Positions 39,352 to 48,623 of a stretch of 64,000 bases of DNA are shown here, piece after piece; position 1 is the stretch's first letter; each line of letters opens with the position of its first letter. A program made the position numbers and the translations under genes. The stretch is from Streptomyces sp. AC555_RSS877 (GTDB taxonomy: Bacteria; Actinomycetota; Actinomycetes; Streptomycetales; Streptomycetaceae): assembly GCF_019049245.1 (NCBI RefSeq), contig NZ_JAGMUK010000003.1:1-64000 (forward strand), given 5' to 3'. Below the pieces are notes generated by a model. That model was not told where the DNA came from. It made no database searches and was given only the letters and a program-made list of their open reading frames with translations.

Positions 39352-42054
39352 ATGAGCGAGCACCGTCGCAAACCGCCGCAGCCGCAGGGAGGCGGACGTG
39401 CCGCGGCCCGACGCGGCCAGCCCGGTTCGTCCTCCGGCCGCCGCGCGGCTCCGCGAGGCGCCACCGGGTCACTTTCCGACTCCTATGGGGAGAGTTCCCA
39501 TGAGTCGGATTCCTATGGCACGGGAGGCGAGGAACGTCAGTTCGGCAGCCGCGCCGAAGCCCGCCGCGCGGCACAGAGAAGTGGTGGAAGCCGACGCAGA
39601 GCGCCCGAACCCGCCGGCCGTGGCCGCCGTGGTGGTCCCGGTGGCCCGAACGGCCCCGGACGGGGGCGGGCAGCGGCTTCGGGCAAGAAGCGGCTCATCG
39701 ACTACCCGCGTGCCGGCAAGTACGGCGTGGGGCGCTGGGTTCCGTCGTGGAAGCTGGTGACGGGCCTGTTCATCGGCTTCTTCGGCGGTCTGGTCGCGGT
39801 CGCGGGCGTCGGGTACGCGCTGGTGAGCGTCCCGAACGTCGACCAGACCGCGACGGCGCAGAACAACGTCTACTACTGGGCCAACGGCACCGAGATGGTC
39901 GCCACGGGCGGTGAGACGAACCGCCAGAACGTCAACCTCTCGCAGATCCCCAAGGCGATGCAGTACGCCGTCATCTCGCAGGAGAACAAGACCTTCGAGA
40001 CCGACAGCGGCATCGACCCCAAGGGCATCGCCCGCGCCGTGTTCAACATGGCTCGTGGCGGTGAGACGCAGGGTGGCTCGACCATCACCCAGCAGTACGT
40101 GAAGAACGCGAGGCTCAACGACCAGTCCCAGACGATCTCGCGAAAGTTCAAGGAGATCTTCGTCTCCATCAAGGTGGGCGCCACGGTCCCGAAGTCCAAG
40201 ATCATGGAGGGCTACCTGAACTCCGCGTATTACGGACGCTCGGCCTACGGCATCCAGGCGGCCGCCCGCGCCTACTTCAACAAGGACGCCGTCGACCTGA
40301 ACGAGGGCGAGTGTGCCTTCCTCGCCGCGACACTCAAGGGCGCCACGTACTACGACCCGGCGGGTGCGCAGTCCATCGACCCGGCCAATGCCACCCCCGA
40401 GGCCAACCAGAAGCGGGCCCTGGCACAGATGCAGGACACGCTCGACAAGATGGTCGAGTACGGCCATCTGAGCCCCGCGGTGCGGGCCAAGTACACCGAG
40501 CTCCCCGCCGTGAAGAACCCGCGTTCGAACAATGAGCTGAGCGGCCAGGTGGGCTACCTCGTCGACCTCGCCAAGGCGTACGTGATCAACAACGACATCA
40601 TCAGCGCCGATCAGCTGCAGCAGGGCGGCTACTCGATCTACACGACCTTCGACAAGAAGAAGGTCGACGAACTCGAGAAGTCGGTCCAGAAGGTCCAGAA
40701 GGCGAACATCAAGCCCAAGGAACGCCCGAAGACGGACAAATTCGTCCAGTTCGGTGGCGCTTCTGTGGATCCGACGACCGGCGCCATCAAGGCCATTTAC
40801 GGCGGTGAGGATGCGACGAAGCACTTCACCAACAACGCCGACGCGACCGGTGCGCAAGTGGGTTCGACCTTCAAGCCGTTCGTGCTCGCGGCGGCGATGA
40901 AGTGGGGTGTGCGCGATCCGGACCTGGGCGAGAGCCAGGCACAGGACGAGCGCACGGTCGTCTCCCCGAAGAGTCTGTACAGCGGCAAGAACGACCTCAA
41001 GATCAAGAACTACGACGGGTCGATCTGGAAGAACGAGAAGGACAAGGAGTGGCTCCAGGAGAACGACGGCCAGCAGTCGTACGGCAGCCCGCCGAACTAC
41101 CAGATCGACCTGCGTGAGGCCATGCGGGAATCGGTGAACTCCGCCTTCGTACAGCTCGGCATGGACGTCGGGCTGGACAAGGTGAAGGAGGCGGCCATGG
41201 ACGCCGGCCTCAAGGAGAACAGCCTCGCGGGCACCAGCTTCCCGTCCTTCTCCATCGGTATCTCCGACCCCAGCGCTATCCGTATGGCGGGTGCGTACGC
41301 CACGTTCGCGGCCAGCGGCAAGCAGCGCGAGCCGTTCTCGGTTCAGAAGGTCACGAGCAAGGACGGTCAGATCTACGCGCACAAGGACGAGTCCAAGGAC
41401 GCGTTCGACCCGAAGGTCGCCGACAACGTCACGGACGTCCTCAAGACCGTGGTCGAGGACGGCACGGGCACCAACGCCCAGTTGAGCGACCGTGAGGTGG
41501 CGGGCAAGACCGGTACCACCGACGGCAACAAGTCCGCCTGGTTCGTGGGCTACACCCCGCAGTTGTCCACGTCGATCACCATGTTCCGGATGGACGACGA
41601 CGAGACCAAGAAGAACCGCCAGTTCCTGGAGATGTTTGGAACGGGTGGCCAGGAAAAGATCCACGGTGCCTCGTTCCCGTCCGAGATCTGGCACGACTAC
41701 ATGGAACAGGCGCTGAAGGGCGTGAAGGCGGAGCCGTTCCCGACTCCCGATCCCATCGGTGAGATCGTCAACGACGTCCCGAGCCCGACACCCACTCCCA
41801 CGGTCAGCGAGACCGAGCCGTCCGCCAGTCCGACGCCGAGTCCGTCGCCCAGCCTGACGTCGAGCTCTCCGTCGCCCACGCCGACCGAGAGCTGCCAGTT
41901 CGACTGGCAGTGCACCGGTGACAACACCGGCGGGACGGACAACGGAGGCACCACCGACGGCGGTGTGACCTCCTCGCCCACAGAGTCGCCGACAGGCGAG
42001 AACGGGAACAACGGCAACAACAACGGGGGCTTCTTCGGAGGCCCCGCCGGTTAG
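39352..42054 (+). CDS. class A penicillin-binding protein (transglycosylase/transpeptidase)
   Basis: The roughly 900-aa bifunctional enzyme polymerises and cross-links peptidoglycan. I chose ATG at 39352 (MSEHRRKPPQPQGGGRAAAR), with GAGGAG upstream. A basic cytoplasmic tail of about 130 residues precedes one membrane helix (LVTGLFIGFFGGLVAVAGVG). The GT51 domain shows VISQENKTFETDSGIDPKG and GGSTITQQYVKN, with Glu in the catalytic position. The transpeptidase has S-x-x-K as GSTFKPFV, S-x-N in RESVNSAFVQLG, and KTGTT. The C-terminus is a Pro/Thr/Ser-rich secreted tail ending in Gly/Asn repeats. It begins the cell-wall block that runs to femX. Confidence 0.95.
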   Translation: MSEHRRKPPQPQGGGRAAARRGQPGSSSGRRAAPRGATGSLSDSYGESSHESDSYGTGGEERQFGSRAEARRAAQRSGGSRRRAPEPAGRGRRGGPGGPNGPGRGRAAASGKKRLIDYPRAGKYGVGRWVPSWKLVTGLFIGFFGGLVAVAGVGYALVSVPNVDQTATAQNNVYYWANGTEMVATGGETNRQNVNLSQIPKAMQYAVISQENKTFETDSGIDPKGIARAVFNMARGGETQGGSTITQQYVKNARLNDQSQTISRKFKEIFVSIKVGATVPKSKIMEGYLNSAYYGRSAYGIQAAARAYFNKDAVDLNEGECAFLAATLKGATYYDPAGAQSIDPANATPEANQKRALAQMQDTLDKMVEYGHLSPAVRAKYTELPAVKNPRSNNELSGQVGYLVDLAKAYVINNDIISADQLQQGGYSIYTTFDKKKVDELEKSVQKVQKANIKPKERPKTDKFVQFGGASVDPTTGAIKAIYGGEDATKHFTNNADATGAQVGSTFKPFVLAAAMKWGVRDPDLGESQAQDERTVVSPKSLYSGKNDLKIKNYDGSIWKNEKDKEWLQENDGQQSYGSPPNYQIDLREAMRESVNSAFVQLGMDVGLDKVKEAAMDAGLKENSLAGTSFPSFSIGISDPSAIRMAGAYATFAASGKQREPFSVQKVTSKDGQIYAHKDESKDAFDPKVADNVTDVLKTVVEDGTGTNAQLSDREVAGKTGTTDGNKSAWFVGYTPQLSTSITMFRMDDDETKKNRQFLEMFGTGGQEKIHGASFPSEIWHDYMEQALKGVKAEPFPTPDPIGEIVNDVPSPTPTPTVSETEPSASPTPSPSPSLTSSSPSPTPTESCQFDWQCTGDNTGGTDNGGTTDGGVTSSPTESPTGENGNNGNNNGGFFGGPAG

Positions 42055-42077
42055 CCGTCATATCGCCCACAGAGGGT

Positions 42078-42091
42078 GTTTCACGTGAAAC
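42078..42091. other. parS: parS site 7
   Basis: A perfect GTTTCACGTGAAAC, 23 bp after the PBP stop and immediately ahead of a terminator hairpin. Confidence 0.95.
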
Positions 42092-42093
42092 AT

Positions 42094-42124
42094 GGGCCGC
42101 CGCACCCACCAGGTGCGGCGGCCC
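42094..42124 (+). terminator. terminator after the PBP gene
   Basis: A perfect 13-bp stem (GGGCCGCCGCACC / GGTGCGGCGGCCC) with a 5-base loop, two bases after a parS site. Confidence 0.85.
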
Positions 42125-42162
42125 TCGGCGTACTCCTGGGCGAATACGGCAGGATGTGCGGC

Positions 42163-43683
42163 ATGCCCAGTGCAGAATCGACGCCAGCGAGCGTGCACGA
42201 GCCGGACGTGGTGCGGCCGACCAAGGACGACGAGGTCGCCAGGAGCGGCAGTGAGCTGATCGGTGGCCCCGTCGGACGACGTGCCCTGCTCGGGACGTCC
42301 TGGTGGACTCCCGTCCGGATCATCGCTCTCGTGGCGATCGGCATGTTCGCCCTCGGCCTGGTCCAGAAGGCGCCCTGCTACAACGGCGCCTGGTTCTTCG
42401 GCGCCAGCTCGCAGTACACGCATGCGTGCTACTCGGACATCCCGCACCTCTATCAGGGGCGCGGCTTCGCCGACGGGCTCGTCCCGTACTTCGACAAGCT
42501 CCCCGGTGACATGCAGTACCTCGAATACCCGGTGCTGACCGGTGTGTTCATGGAGGTCGCCAGCTGGCTCACGCCCGGCAGCGGCAGCATCCAGGACCAG
42601 GAACAGTGGTACTGGATGGTCAACGCCGGAATGCTGATGGCGTGCGCCGCCGTCATCGCCGTCTGCGTGACCCGTACGCACGCCCGGCGCCCCTGGGACG
42701 GGCTGCTGATCGCCCTCGCGCCCGCCGCCGCGCTCACCGCCACCATCAACTGGGACCTGCTCGCGGTCGCCCTGACGGCCGCCGCGATGCTGATGTGGGC
42801 CCGGGGCCGGTCCCTCGCCTTCGGCGTCCTGCTGGGGCTCGCCACGGCCGCCAAGCTCTATCCCTTCCTCCTGCTCGGCCCATTGCTCCTGCTGTGCTGG
42901 CGCGCCGGCAAGTGGCGGGAGTACGGGACGGCCCTGGTCGGGGCGATCGTCGCCTGGCTGGTCGTGAATCTGCCGGTGATGTTCTTCGCCTTCGACGGCT
43001 GGTCGAAGTTCTACACGTTCAGCCAGGAGCGAGGCGTCGACTTCGGCTCCTTCTGGCTGATCTGGTCGCAGAACACGAGCAACCCGCCCAGCACCGAGAC
43101 CGTGAACACGATGGCCACTCTGCTGATGCTGCTGTGCTGCGGTGGCATCGCGGCACTGGTGCTCACCGCCCCGCGCCGCCCCCGCTTCGCTCAGCTCGCT
43201 TTCCTGATCGTCGCGGCTTTCATCCTCACCAACAAGGTCTACTCGCCGCAGTACGTCCTCTGGTTGGTGCCGCTGGCCGCGCTGGCCCGGCCCAAGTGGC
43301 GGGACTTCCTGATCTGGCAGGCGTGTGAGGTGGCGTACTTCCTTGGCATCTGGATGTACCTCGCGTACACGACCAGTGGAGACGCCCACAAGGGCCTGCC
43401 GACCGACGGCTATCACTGGGCCATCGCCCTGCACCTGCTGGGTACCTTGTATCTGTGTGTGGTGGTCGTGCGCGACATCCTCATGCCGGAGCGCGACGTG
43501 GTGCGCCGGGCAGGTGACGACGACCCCTCGGGCGGCGTGCTCGACGGCGCGGAGGACGTCTTCGTCCTGGGCCCCGCAGCCCATCCGCCGCGGCACGCGG
43601 CCCACTTCGACATGCCTCAGGTGGAGTGGGGCGGCCGGCGATCGGCGTCTTCCTCCGATCCGTCCACGGGCGGTTCGCTCTGA
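42163..43683 (+). CDS. GT87 family (DUF2029) polyprenol-linked glycosyltransferase
   Basis: The roughly 506-aa membrane protein starts at the ATG at 42163 (MPSAESTPASVHEPD), nine bases after AGGA. An ATG nine bases earlier is possible. It has 9-10 membrane helices and a family-typical acidic extracellular loop after helix 1 (DIPHLYQGRGFADGLVPYFD), with LEYPVLTG following. Related mycobacterial enzymes are alpha-mannosyl- or arabinofuranosyltransferases using polyprenol phosphate sugars at the outer membrane face. The donor here is unknown. It is tandem with the PBP gene and converges on the alanine-racemase-like gene. Confidence 0.85.
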   Translation: MPSAESTPASVHEPDVVRPTKDDEVARSGSELIGGPVGRRALLGTSWWTPVRIIALVAIGMFALGLVQKAPCYNGAWFFGASSQYTHACYSDIPHLYQGRGFADGLVPYFDKLPGDMQYLEYPVLTGVFMEVASWLTPGSGSIQDQEQWYWMVNAGMLMACAAVIAVCVTRTHARRPWDGLLIALAPAAALTATINWDLLAVALTAAAMLMWARGRSLAFGVLLGLATAAKLYPFLLLGPLLLLCWRAGKWREYGTALVGAIVAWLVVNLPVMFFAFDGWSKFYTFSQERGVDFGSFWLIWSQNTSNPPSTETVNTMATLLMLLCCGGIAALVLTAPRRPRFAQLAFLIVAAFILTNKVYSPQYVLWLVPLAALARPKWRDFLIWQACEVAYFLGIWMYLAYTTSGDAHKGLPTDGYHWAIALHLLGTLYLCVVVVRDILMPERDVVRRAGDDDPSGGVLDGAEDVFVLGPAAHPPRHAAHFDMPQVEWGGRRSASSSDPSTGGSL

Positions 43684-43708
43684 GCGAACACGACGTGGGC
43701 GACCCACG

Positions 43709-43745
43709 CGAAAGGCCGTACACGGACTTCGTGTACGGCCTTTCG
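43709..43745. terminator. bidirectional terminator
   Basis: A perfect 16-bp stem (CGAAAGGCCGTACACG / CGTGTACGGCCTTTCG) with a 5-base loop between convergent glycosyltransferase and racemase genes. Confidence 0.9.
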
Positions 43746-43783
43746 GCTGTTCCTCAACCGCAGCCGGCGGAGAAGCCGAGGGC

Positions 43784-44815
43784 TCAGCCGTCGACGAGCC
43801 GGTCGAACTGGGTGGTGGTGTGGCGCAGATGGGCCACCAGCTCCTCACCGACCTTCGGCTCCGGGGCCTCGGCAGGCACGAAGAGGATGGAGACCTGCAT
43901 GTGCGGGGGCTCGGCGAACCAGCGCTGCTTGCCACCCCAGACGAACGGAGAAAGGTTCCGGTTGACCGTGGCGAGGCCGGCGCGGGCAACGCCCTTGGCG
44001 CGCGGCATGACGCCGTGCAGCGCCTTGGGAGCCTCCAGGCCCACCCCGTGGGACGTACCACCCGCCACGACCACCAGGAAGCCGTCCGAGGCCGCCTTCT
44101 GCTGCCGGTAGCCGAAGCGGTCGCCCTTGGCGACGCGTGAGACGTCCAGGACCGCACCGCGGTACTCGGTGGCCTCGTGGTCCCCCAGCCACAGCCGCGT
44201 GCCGATACGGGCCCGGAAGCGGGTCTGGGGGAACTGCTGCTGCAGCCGGGCCAGGTCCTCGGCCTTGAGGTGACTGACGAACATCGTGTGCAGCGGCAGG
44301 CGGGCCGCGCGCAGCCGGTCCATCCAGCCGATGACCTCCTCGACGGCGTCCGAGCCGTCGGTGCGGTCCAGCGGCAGGTGGATCGCGAAGCCTTCGAGAC
44401 GGACGTTCTCTATGGCGGCGTGCAGCTGCGGCAGGTCCTGCTCGCTGATGCCGTGCCGCTTCATCGAGGACATCACCTCGATCACCACACGGGCGCCCAC
44501 GAGGCCGTACACCCCGTCGATCGACGACACCGAGCGGACGACCCGGTCGGGCAGCGGGACGGGTTCCTCGCCGCGCCGGTACGGCGTCAGCACGAGCAGG
44601 TCACCGCCGAACCAGTCCTTTATCCGGGCGGCTTCGTACGTCGTGCCGACGGCGAGGACGTCCGAGCCGAGCCGCGTGGCCTCCTCCGCCAACCGCTCGT
44701 GTCCGAAGCCGTAGCCGTTGCCCTTGCAGACCGGGACGAGCCCCGGAAACTGCTCCTGCACGTGCTTGTGGTGCGCCCGCCAGCGCGCAGTGTCGACGTA
44801 GAGCGTGAGCGCCAT
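43784..44815 (-). CDS. alanine-racemase-like fold-type III PLP protein
   Basis: The 343-aa protein has the alanine racemase N-terminal barrel: MALTLYVDTARWRAHHKHVQ, then VCKGNGYGFGHERLAEEA, where Lys is the PLP Schiff base. The pattern continues with VVIEVMSSMKRHGI, RIGTRLWLGDHEATEYRGAV and a C-terminal HxxGLE-type loop (GGTSHGVGLEAPKALHG). I cannot clearly place the second catalytic Tyr of classical alanine racemases, so the substrate may differ. Placed next to femX, it is likely a cell-wall amino-acid racemase or a regulator of the same fold. Confidence 0.8.
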   Translation of the reverse strand: MALTLYVDTARWRAHHKHVQEQFPGLVPVCKGNGYGFGHERLAEEATRLGSDVLAVGTTYEAARIKDWFGGDLLVLTPYRRGEEPVPLPDRVVRSVSSIDGVYGLVGARVVIEVMSSMKRHGISEQDLPQLHAAIENVRLEGFAIHLPLDRTDGSDAVEEVIGWMDRLRAARLPLHTMFVSHLKAEDLARLQQQFPQTRFRARIGTRLWLGDHEATEYRGAVLDVSRVAKGDRFGYRQQKAASDGFLVVVAGGTSHGVGLEAPKALHGVMPRAKGVARAGLATVNRNLSPFVWGGKQRWFAEPPHMQVSILFVPAEAPEPKVGEELVAHLRHTTTQFDRLVDG

Positions 44816-44889
44816 GGCCGGACCTGGAACCTTTCTCGTGGCTGCGGTGTATCAGAGGTATGGGACCTATTGAAGCGAAGAACGCGACG

Positions 44890-46011
44890 TCAGCGGCGCG
44901 ACATGTAGATGTCGAGCGCCTTGTGGAGCAGCTTGTTCAGTGGGAAGTCCCACTCGCCGAGGTACTCGGCGGCCTGGCCGCCCGTGCCCACCTTGAACTG
45001 GATCAGGCCGAAGAGATGGTCGGTCTCGTCCAGCGAGTCGGAGATGCCCCGCAGGTCGTAGACCGTGCCGCCGAGCGCGTAGGCGTCGCGCAGCATCCGC
45101 CACTGCATCGCGTTCGAGGGCCGGACCTCGCGGCCGATGTTGTCGGAGGCACCGTAGGAGTACCAGACGTGCCCGCCGACGATCAGCATCGTCGCCGCCG
45201 ACAAGTTCACGCCGTTGTGCCGGGCGAAGTACAGCCGCATGCGATTGGGGTCCTCGGTGTTGAGGGCCGTCCACATGCGCTGGAAGTACGACAGCGGGCG
45301 CGGCCGGAAGTGGTCGCGCACGGCTGTGATCTCGTACAGGCGCTGCCATTCCTCGAGGTCGTGATAGCCGCCCTGGACGACCTCGACGCCGGCCTTCTCG
45401 GCCTTCTTGATGTTGCGGCGCCACAGCTGGTTGAAGTTCTTGTGGACCTCTTCCAGGGAGCGGTTCGCCAGCGGCACCTGGTAGACGTAACGGGGCTGGA
45501 CGTCGCCGAAGCCGGCCCCGCCGTCCTCCCCCTGCTGCCAGCCCATGCGGCGCAGCTTGTCGGCCACCTCGAAGGCGCGCGGTTCGATGAAGTCGGCCTC
45601 GATGTCCCGCAGCCGCTTCACGTCCGGGTTCTGAATGCCCGCCTTGATGGAGGTGGCCTCCCAGCGCCGGATGATCACCGGCGGGCCCATCTTCACGGAG
45701 AAGGCGCCCTGGTGCTTGAGGTGCGCGAGCATCGGTTCAAGCCACTCGGTGAGATTCGGCGCGAACCAGTTGATGACCGGGCCCTCGGGCAGATAAGCGA
45801 GGTAGCGCTTGATCTTGGGCAGCTGCCGGTAGAGGACGAGACCCGCGCCGACCAGTTCACCACTACGGTCGTCGAACCAGCCGAGGCTCTCGGAGCGCCA
45901 CTCCGCCTTGACATCGGCCCAGGCCGGAACCTGCATGTGGCTCGCCGACGGCAGGCTCTGGATGTATGCCAGATGCTGCTCGCGACTGATCGTCCTCAGG
46001 GTCAGGCTCAT
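44890..46011 (-). CDS. FemABX family peptidoglycan bridge aminoacyltransferase
   Basis: The 373-aa cytoplasmic enzyme uses aminoacyl-tRNA to extend the peptide cross-bridge of lipid II. Streptomyces FemX is known to attach Gly to the LL-diaminopimelate residue. I chose ATG at 46011 (MSLTLRTISREQHLAYIQSL). Two GNAT-like folds carry HMQVPAWADVKAEWRSESLG and RRNIKKAEKAGVEVVQGGYH. The C-terminus has YDLRGISDSLDETDHLFGLI and FKVGTGGQAAEYLGEWDF, the best-conserved FemX signature. It lies 74 bases downstream of no other gene on its strand and upstream of the racemase-like gene. Confidence 0.93.
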   Translation of the reverse strand: MSLTLRTISREQHLAYIQSLPSASHMQVPAWADVKAEWRSESLGWFDDRSGELVGAGLVLYRQLPKIKRYLAYLPEGPVINWFAPNLTEWLEPMLAHLKHQGAFSVKMGPPVIIRRWEATSIKAGIQNPDVKRLRDIEADFIEPRAFEVADKLRRMGWQQGEDGGAGFGDVQPRYVYQVPLANRSLEEVHKNFNQLWRRNIKKAEKAGVEVVQGGYHDLEEWQRLYEITAVRDHFRPRPLSYFQRMWTALNTEDPNRMRLYFARHNGVNLSAATMLIVGGHVWYSYGASDNIGREVRPSNAMQWRMLRDAYALGGTVYDLRGISDSLDETDHLFGLIQFKVGTGGQAAEYLGEWDFPLNKLLHKALDIYMSRR

Positions 46012-46193
46012 TCGGGGCGCTCCTCGGGCTGGTGTGGCCCCATGGGTAAGGGGGCTCCGGCTCTCGCGCCGAAGCCTACTGCGCCTTGCGAGCGCCCTCA
46101 CTGGGCGTACGGAACCTTGGCCTTGGCCTGTTGGCCGCCGAGGCGTTCCGCCGCGTTTTGTGGGGGTTCAGCGGACGGTGTCCGTGGCGTCAG

Positions 46194-46502
46194 TCAGAAA
46201 CCACCGAAGAGACCGCCGTGCGCCATGCCGAGGAAGAAGCCGACCCCCGCCGCGCCCAGACCGAGGATCAGCCCGAAGCGTTCCCGGGTCGTCTCGGAGA
46301 TCCACTGCCCGTACGCGCCGGTGAGGATCCCCACGAGGCCGGTCCAGGAGCTGAGCAAATGCAGGCTGTGGAACATCGCCGTGACGAACGAGGTGAAGCC
46401 CAGTACCAGGGTCACCGCGAGCAGTGTGTCCTGGAGGGGGTGGGGCTTGCCGTCCGTGGCGAAAAGGCCTCCGACGGTGTTGGGTCGCATTGCCTGTGCC
46501 AT
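46194..46502 (-). CDS. small multi-pass membrane protein
   Basis: The 102-aa protein starts at ATG 46502 (MAQAMRPNTVGGLFATDGKP) with AGGAGG six bases upstream. Three hydrophobic segments are visible: TLLAVTLVLGFTSFVTAMFH, SWTGLVGILTGAYGQWI and FGLILGLGAAGVGFFLGMAH, ending GGLFGGF. It is conserved at this place next to rpsF in Streptomyces. I do not recognise a function. Confidence 0.85.
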   Translation of the reverse strand: MAQAMRPNTVGGLFATDGKPHPLQDTLLAVTLVLGFTSFVTAMFHSLHLLSSWTGLVGILTGAYGQWISETTRERFGLILGLGAAGVGFFLGMAHGGLFGGF

Positions 46503-46767
46503 AGGGCACCTCCTGCGGAAGACGGCGCATCGTAGCGCCATACACACCCGATGTGTACAGATTGACGGTCCGGGCGGCCTGATTTCAACCGCAAGCCGCT
46601 GTACGGGTAGTCTGTAGCGTCTGCACCGGTGTCTGCCCACGTCATGACAAACGACTCCCCTTCGGGACCCCCGATTGTCAGTGGCGGCCGATACCGTTGC
46701 GTACGCATCACAACCCTCCTGCCACGGAACTGCCGTGGCCGTTGAGTCCAAAGGAGGTGGGTTCTAC

Positions 46768-47058
46768 ATGCGTCACTACGAGGTGATGGTCATCCTCGAC
46801 CCCGATCTGGAGGAGCGCGCTGTCGCCCCCCTGATCGAGAACTTCCTCTCCGTCGTCCGTGAGGGCAACGGAAAGGTCGAGAAGGTCGACACCTGGGGCC
46901 GTCGTCGTCTCTCGTACGAGATCAAGAAGAAGCCTGAGGGCATCTACTCGGTCATCGACCTGCAGGCCGAGCCTGCGGTCGTCAAGGAGCTCGACCGCCA
47001 GATGAACCTGAACGAGTCGGTCCTCCGGACCAAGGTCCTCCGTCCCGAGACCCACTGA
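46768..47058 (+). CDS. rpsF: 30S ribosomal protein S6
   Basis: The 96-aa small-subunit protein pairs with S18 on 16S rRNA. AAAGGAGGTGGG precedes the ATG ([20 protein letters not shown]), and codons upstream in the same frame lack similarity. Conserved features are the [20 protein letters not shown] hairpin and [14 protein letters not shown]. It starts the rpsF-ssb-rpsR-rplI operon, a universal bacterial arrangement. Confidence 0.98.
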   Translation: MRHYEVMVILDPDLEERAVAPLIENFLSVVREGNGKVEKVDTWGRRRLSYEIKKKPEGIYSVIDLQAEPAVVKELDRQMNLNESVLRTKVLRPETH

Positions 47059-47138
47059 GCTCTCCCGCTCAGCTGATCTCGGATTCCGAGTAGCAGCAGC
47101 ACTAGCAGCCAGCAGCAAACCCGCCGAGAGGTTCCCCC

Positions 47139-47738
47139 ATGGCAGGCGAGACCGTCATCACGGTCGTCGGCAATCTTGTCGACGACCCCGAGCTGCGCTT
47201 CACCCCTTCCGGTGCGGCGGTCGCGAAGTTCCGTGTCGCGTCCACCCCTCGCACCTTCGACCGTCAGACGAACGAGTGGAAGGACGGCGAGAGCCTGTTC
47301 CTGACCTGCTCGGTCTGGCGTCAGGCGGCTGAGAACGTCGCCGAGTCGCTCCAGCGAGGCATGCGCGTCATCGTGCAGGGCCGGCTGAAGCAGCGGTCCT
47401 ACGAGGACCGTGAGGGCGTCAAGCGCACGGTCTACGAGCTGGACGTCGAGGAAGTCGGCGCCAGCCTGCGCAGTGCCACGGCCAAGGTCACCAAGACCGC
47501 CGGCCGCGGTGGCCAGGGTGGTTTCAGTGGCGGTGGCGGTGGCGGCGCCCAGGGTGGTGGCAGCTGGGGCGGTGGCTCAGGCGGCGGCCAGCAGGGCGGC
47601 GGCAGTGCTCCTGCCGACGACCCGTGGGCGACCGGCGCTCCCGCCGGCGGCAACCAGGGCGGCGGCGGTGGCGGCGGCTGGGGTGGAAACTCCGGCGGCG
47701 GTACTGGCGGCGGCTACTCGGACGAGCCCCCCTTCTAG
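47139..47738 (+). CDS. ssb: single-stranded DNA-binding protein
   Basis: The 199-aa protein coats single-stranded DNA in replication and repair. The OB-fold covers the first 115 residues ([60 protein letters not shown]). A long Gly/Gln-rich flexible linker follows and ends in the acidic tip YSDEPPF, which recruits partner proteins. Streptomyces has a second ssb elsewhere. This copy in the rpsF operon is the essential SsbA type, by context. Confidence 0.97.
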   Translation: MAGETVITVVGNLVDDPELRFTPSGAAVAKFRVASTPRTFDRQTNEWKDGESLFLTCSVWRQAAENVAESLQRGMRVIVQGRLKQRSYEDREGVKRTVYELDVEEVGASLRSATAKVTKTAGRGGQGGFSGGGGGGAQGGGSWGGGSGGGQQGGGSAPADDPWATGAPAGGNQGGGGGGGWGGNSGGGTGGGYSDEPPF

Positions 47739-47795
47739 GCCCTCGGGCCAAGGGTGGGTCGTTCCCACACTTCTTGATCACACAGGAGATACACC

Positions 47796-48032
47796 ATGGC
47801 GAAGCCGCCTGTGCGCAAGCCGAAGAAGAAGGTCTGCGCATTCTGCAAGGACAAGGTCACGTACGTGGACTACAAGGACACGAACATGCTGCGGAAGTTC
47901 ATTTCCGACCGCGGCAAGATCCGTGCCCGCCGCGTGACCGGCAACTGCACGCAGCATCAGCGTGACGTCGCCACGGCCGTGAAGAACAGCCGTGAGATGG
48001 CGCTGCTGCCCTACACCTCCACTGCGCGATAA
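47796..48032 (+). CDS. rpsR: 30S ribosomal protein S18 (cysteine-containing type)
   Basis: The 78-aa protein begins [20 protein letters not shown] and contains a C14-x2-C17 pair plus a later Cys in [13 protein letters not shown]. Actinobacteria carry paralogues with and without these Cys residues, the latter often under zinc-starvation control by Zur. This copy is the Cys-bearing, presumably zinc-binding form. It follows ssb and precedes rplI. Confidence 0.96.
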   Translation: MAKPPVRKPKKKVCAFCKDKVTYVDYKDTNMLRKFISDRGKIRARRVTGNCTQHQRDVATAVKNSREMALLPYTSTAR

Positions 48033-48050
48033 GGGAAGGGTGACCGAAAC

Positions 48051-48497
48051 ATGAAGATCATCCTCACCCACGAGGTCTCCGGCCTCGGTGCCGCGGGCGA
48101 CGTTGTTGACGTCAAGGACGGTTACGCTCGCAACTACCTGATCCCGCGGAACTTCGCGATCCGCTGGACCAAGGGTGGCGAGAAGGACGTCGAGCAGATT
48201 CGTCGGGCTCGCAAGATCCACGAGATTCAGACCATCGAGCAGGCCAACGCTGTGAAGGCCCAGCTCGAGGGCGTCAAGGTCCGCCTGGCCGTCCGCTCCG
48301 GCGACGCCGGTCGTCTCTTCGGTTCCGTCACCCCGGCCGACGTCGCTTCCGCGATCAAGGCTTCCGGTGGCCCCGAGGTCGACAAGCGCCGCATCGAGCT
48401 CGGCGCGCCGATCAAGACGCTGGGCGCCCACGAGACGTCCGTGCGTCTGCACCCCGAGGTTGCCGCCAAGGTCAACATCGAGGTCGTCGCGGCCTGA
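48051..48497 (+). CDS. rplI: 50S ribosomal protein L9
   Basis: The 148-aa two-domain protein binds 23S rRNA. The N-terminal part ([40 protein letters not shown]) is the rRNA-binding domain, joined by a long helix to the C-terminal domain ([35 protein letters not shown]). It is the last gene of the operon and is followed by a strong terminator and two parS sites. Confidence 0.98.
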   Translation: MKIILTHEVSGLGAAGDVVDVKDGYARNYLIPRNFAIRWTKGGEKDVEQIRRARKIHEIQTIEQANAVKAQLEGVKVRLAVRSGDAGRLFGSVTPADVASAIKASGGPEVDKRRIELGAPIKTLGAHETSVRLHPEVAAKVNIEVVAA

Positions 48498-48525
48498 TCG
48501 CCGCACTCGGCTTGAAGTGCTGAGA

Positions 48526-48559
48526 GAAGGGGCCGCACCCAGCCAGGTGCGGCCCCTTC
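48526..48559 (+). terminator. terminator after rplI
   Basis: A perfect 14-bp stem (GAAGGGGCCGCACC / GGTGCGGCCCCTTC) with a 6-base loop, closing the rpsF-rplI operon and lying between convergent rplI and the MATE gene. Confidence 0.9.
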
Positions 48560-48589
48560 CGCGTGCCGAAGGCGAGAATCGGCGCCCAT

Positions 48590-48603
48590 GTTTCACGTGA
48601 AAC
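48590..48603. other. parS: parS site 8 (tandem pair)
   Basis: A perfect GTTTCACGTGAAAC, only 18 bp before the next parS, between convergent rplI and MATE genes. Confidence 0.95.
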
Positions 48604-48607
48604 GCCG

Positions 48608-48621
48608 GTTTCACGTGAAAC
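48608..48621. other. parS: parS site 9 (tandem pair)
   Basis: A second perfect parS four bases after site 8, ending two bases before the MATE stop codon. Confidence 0.95.
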
Positions 48622-48623
48622 AG

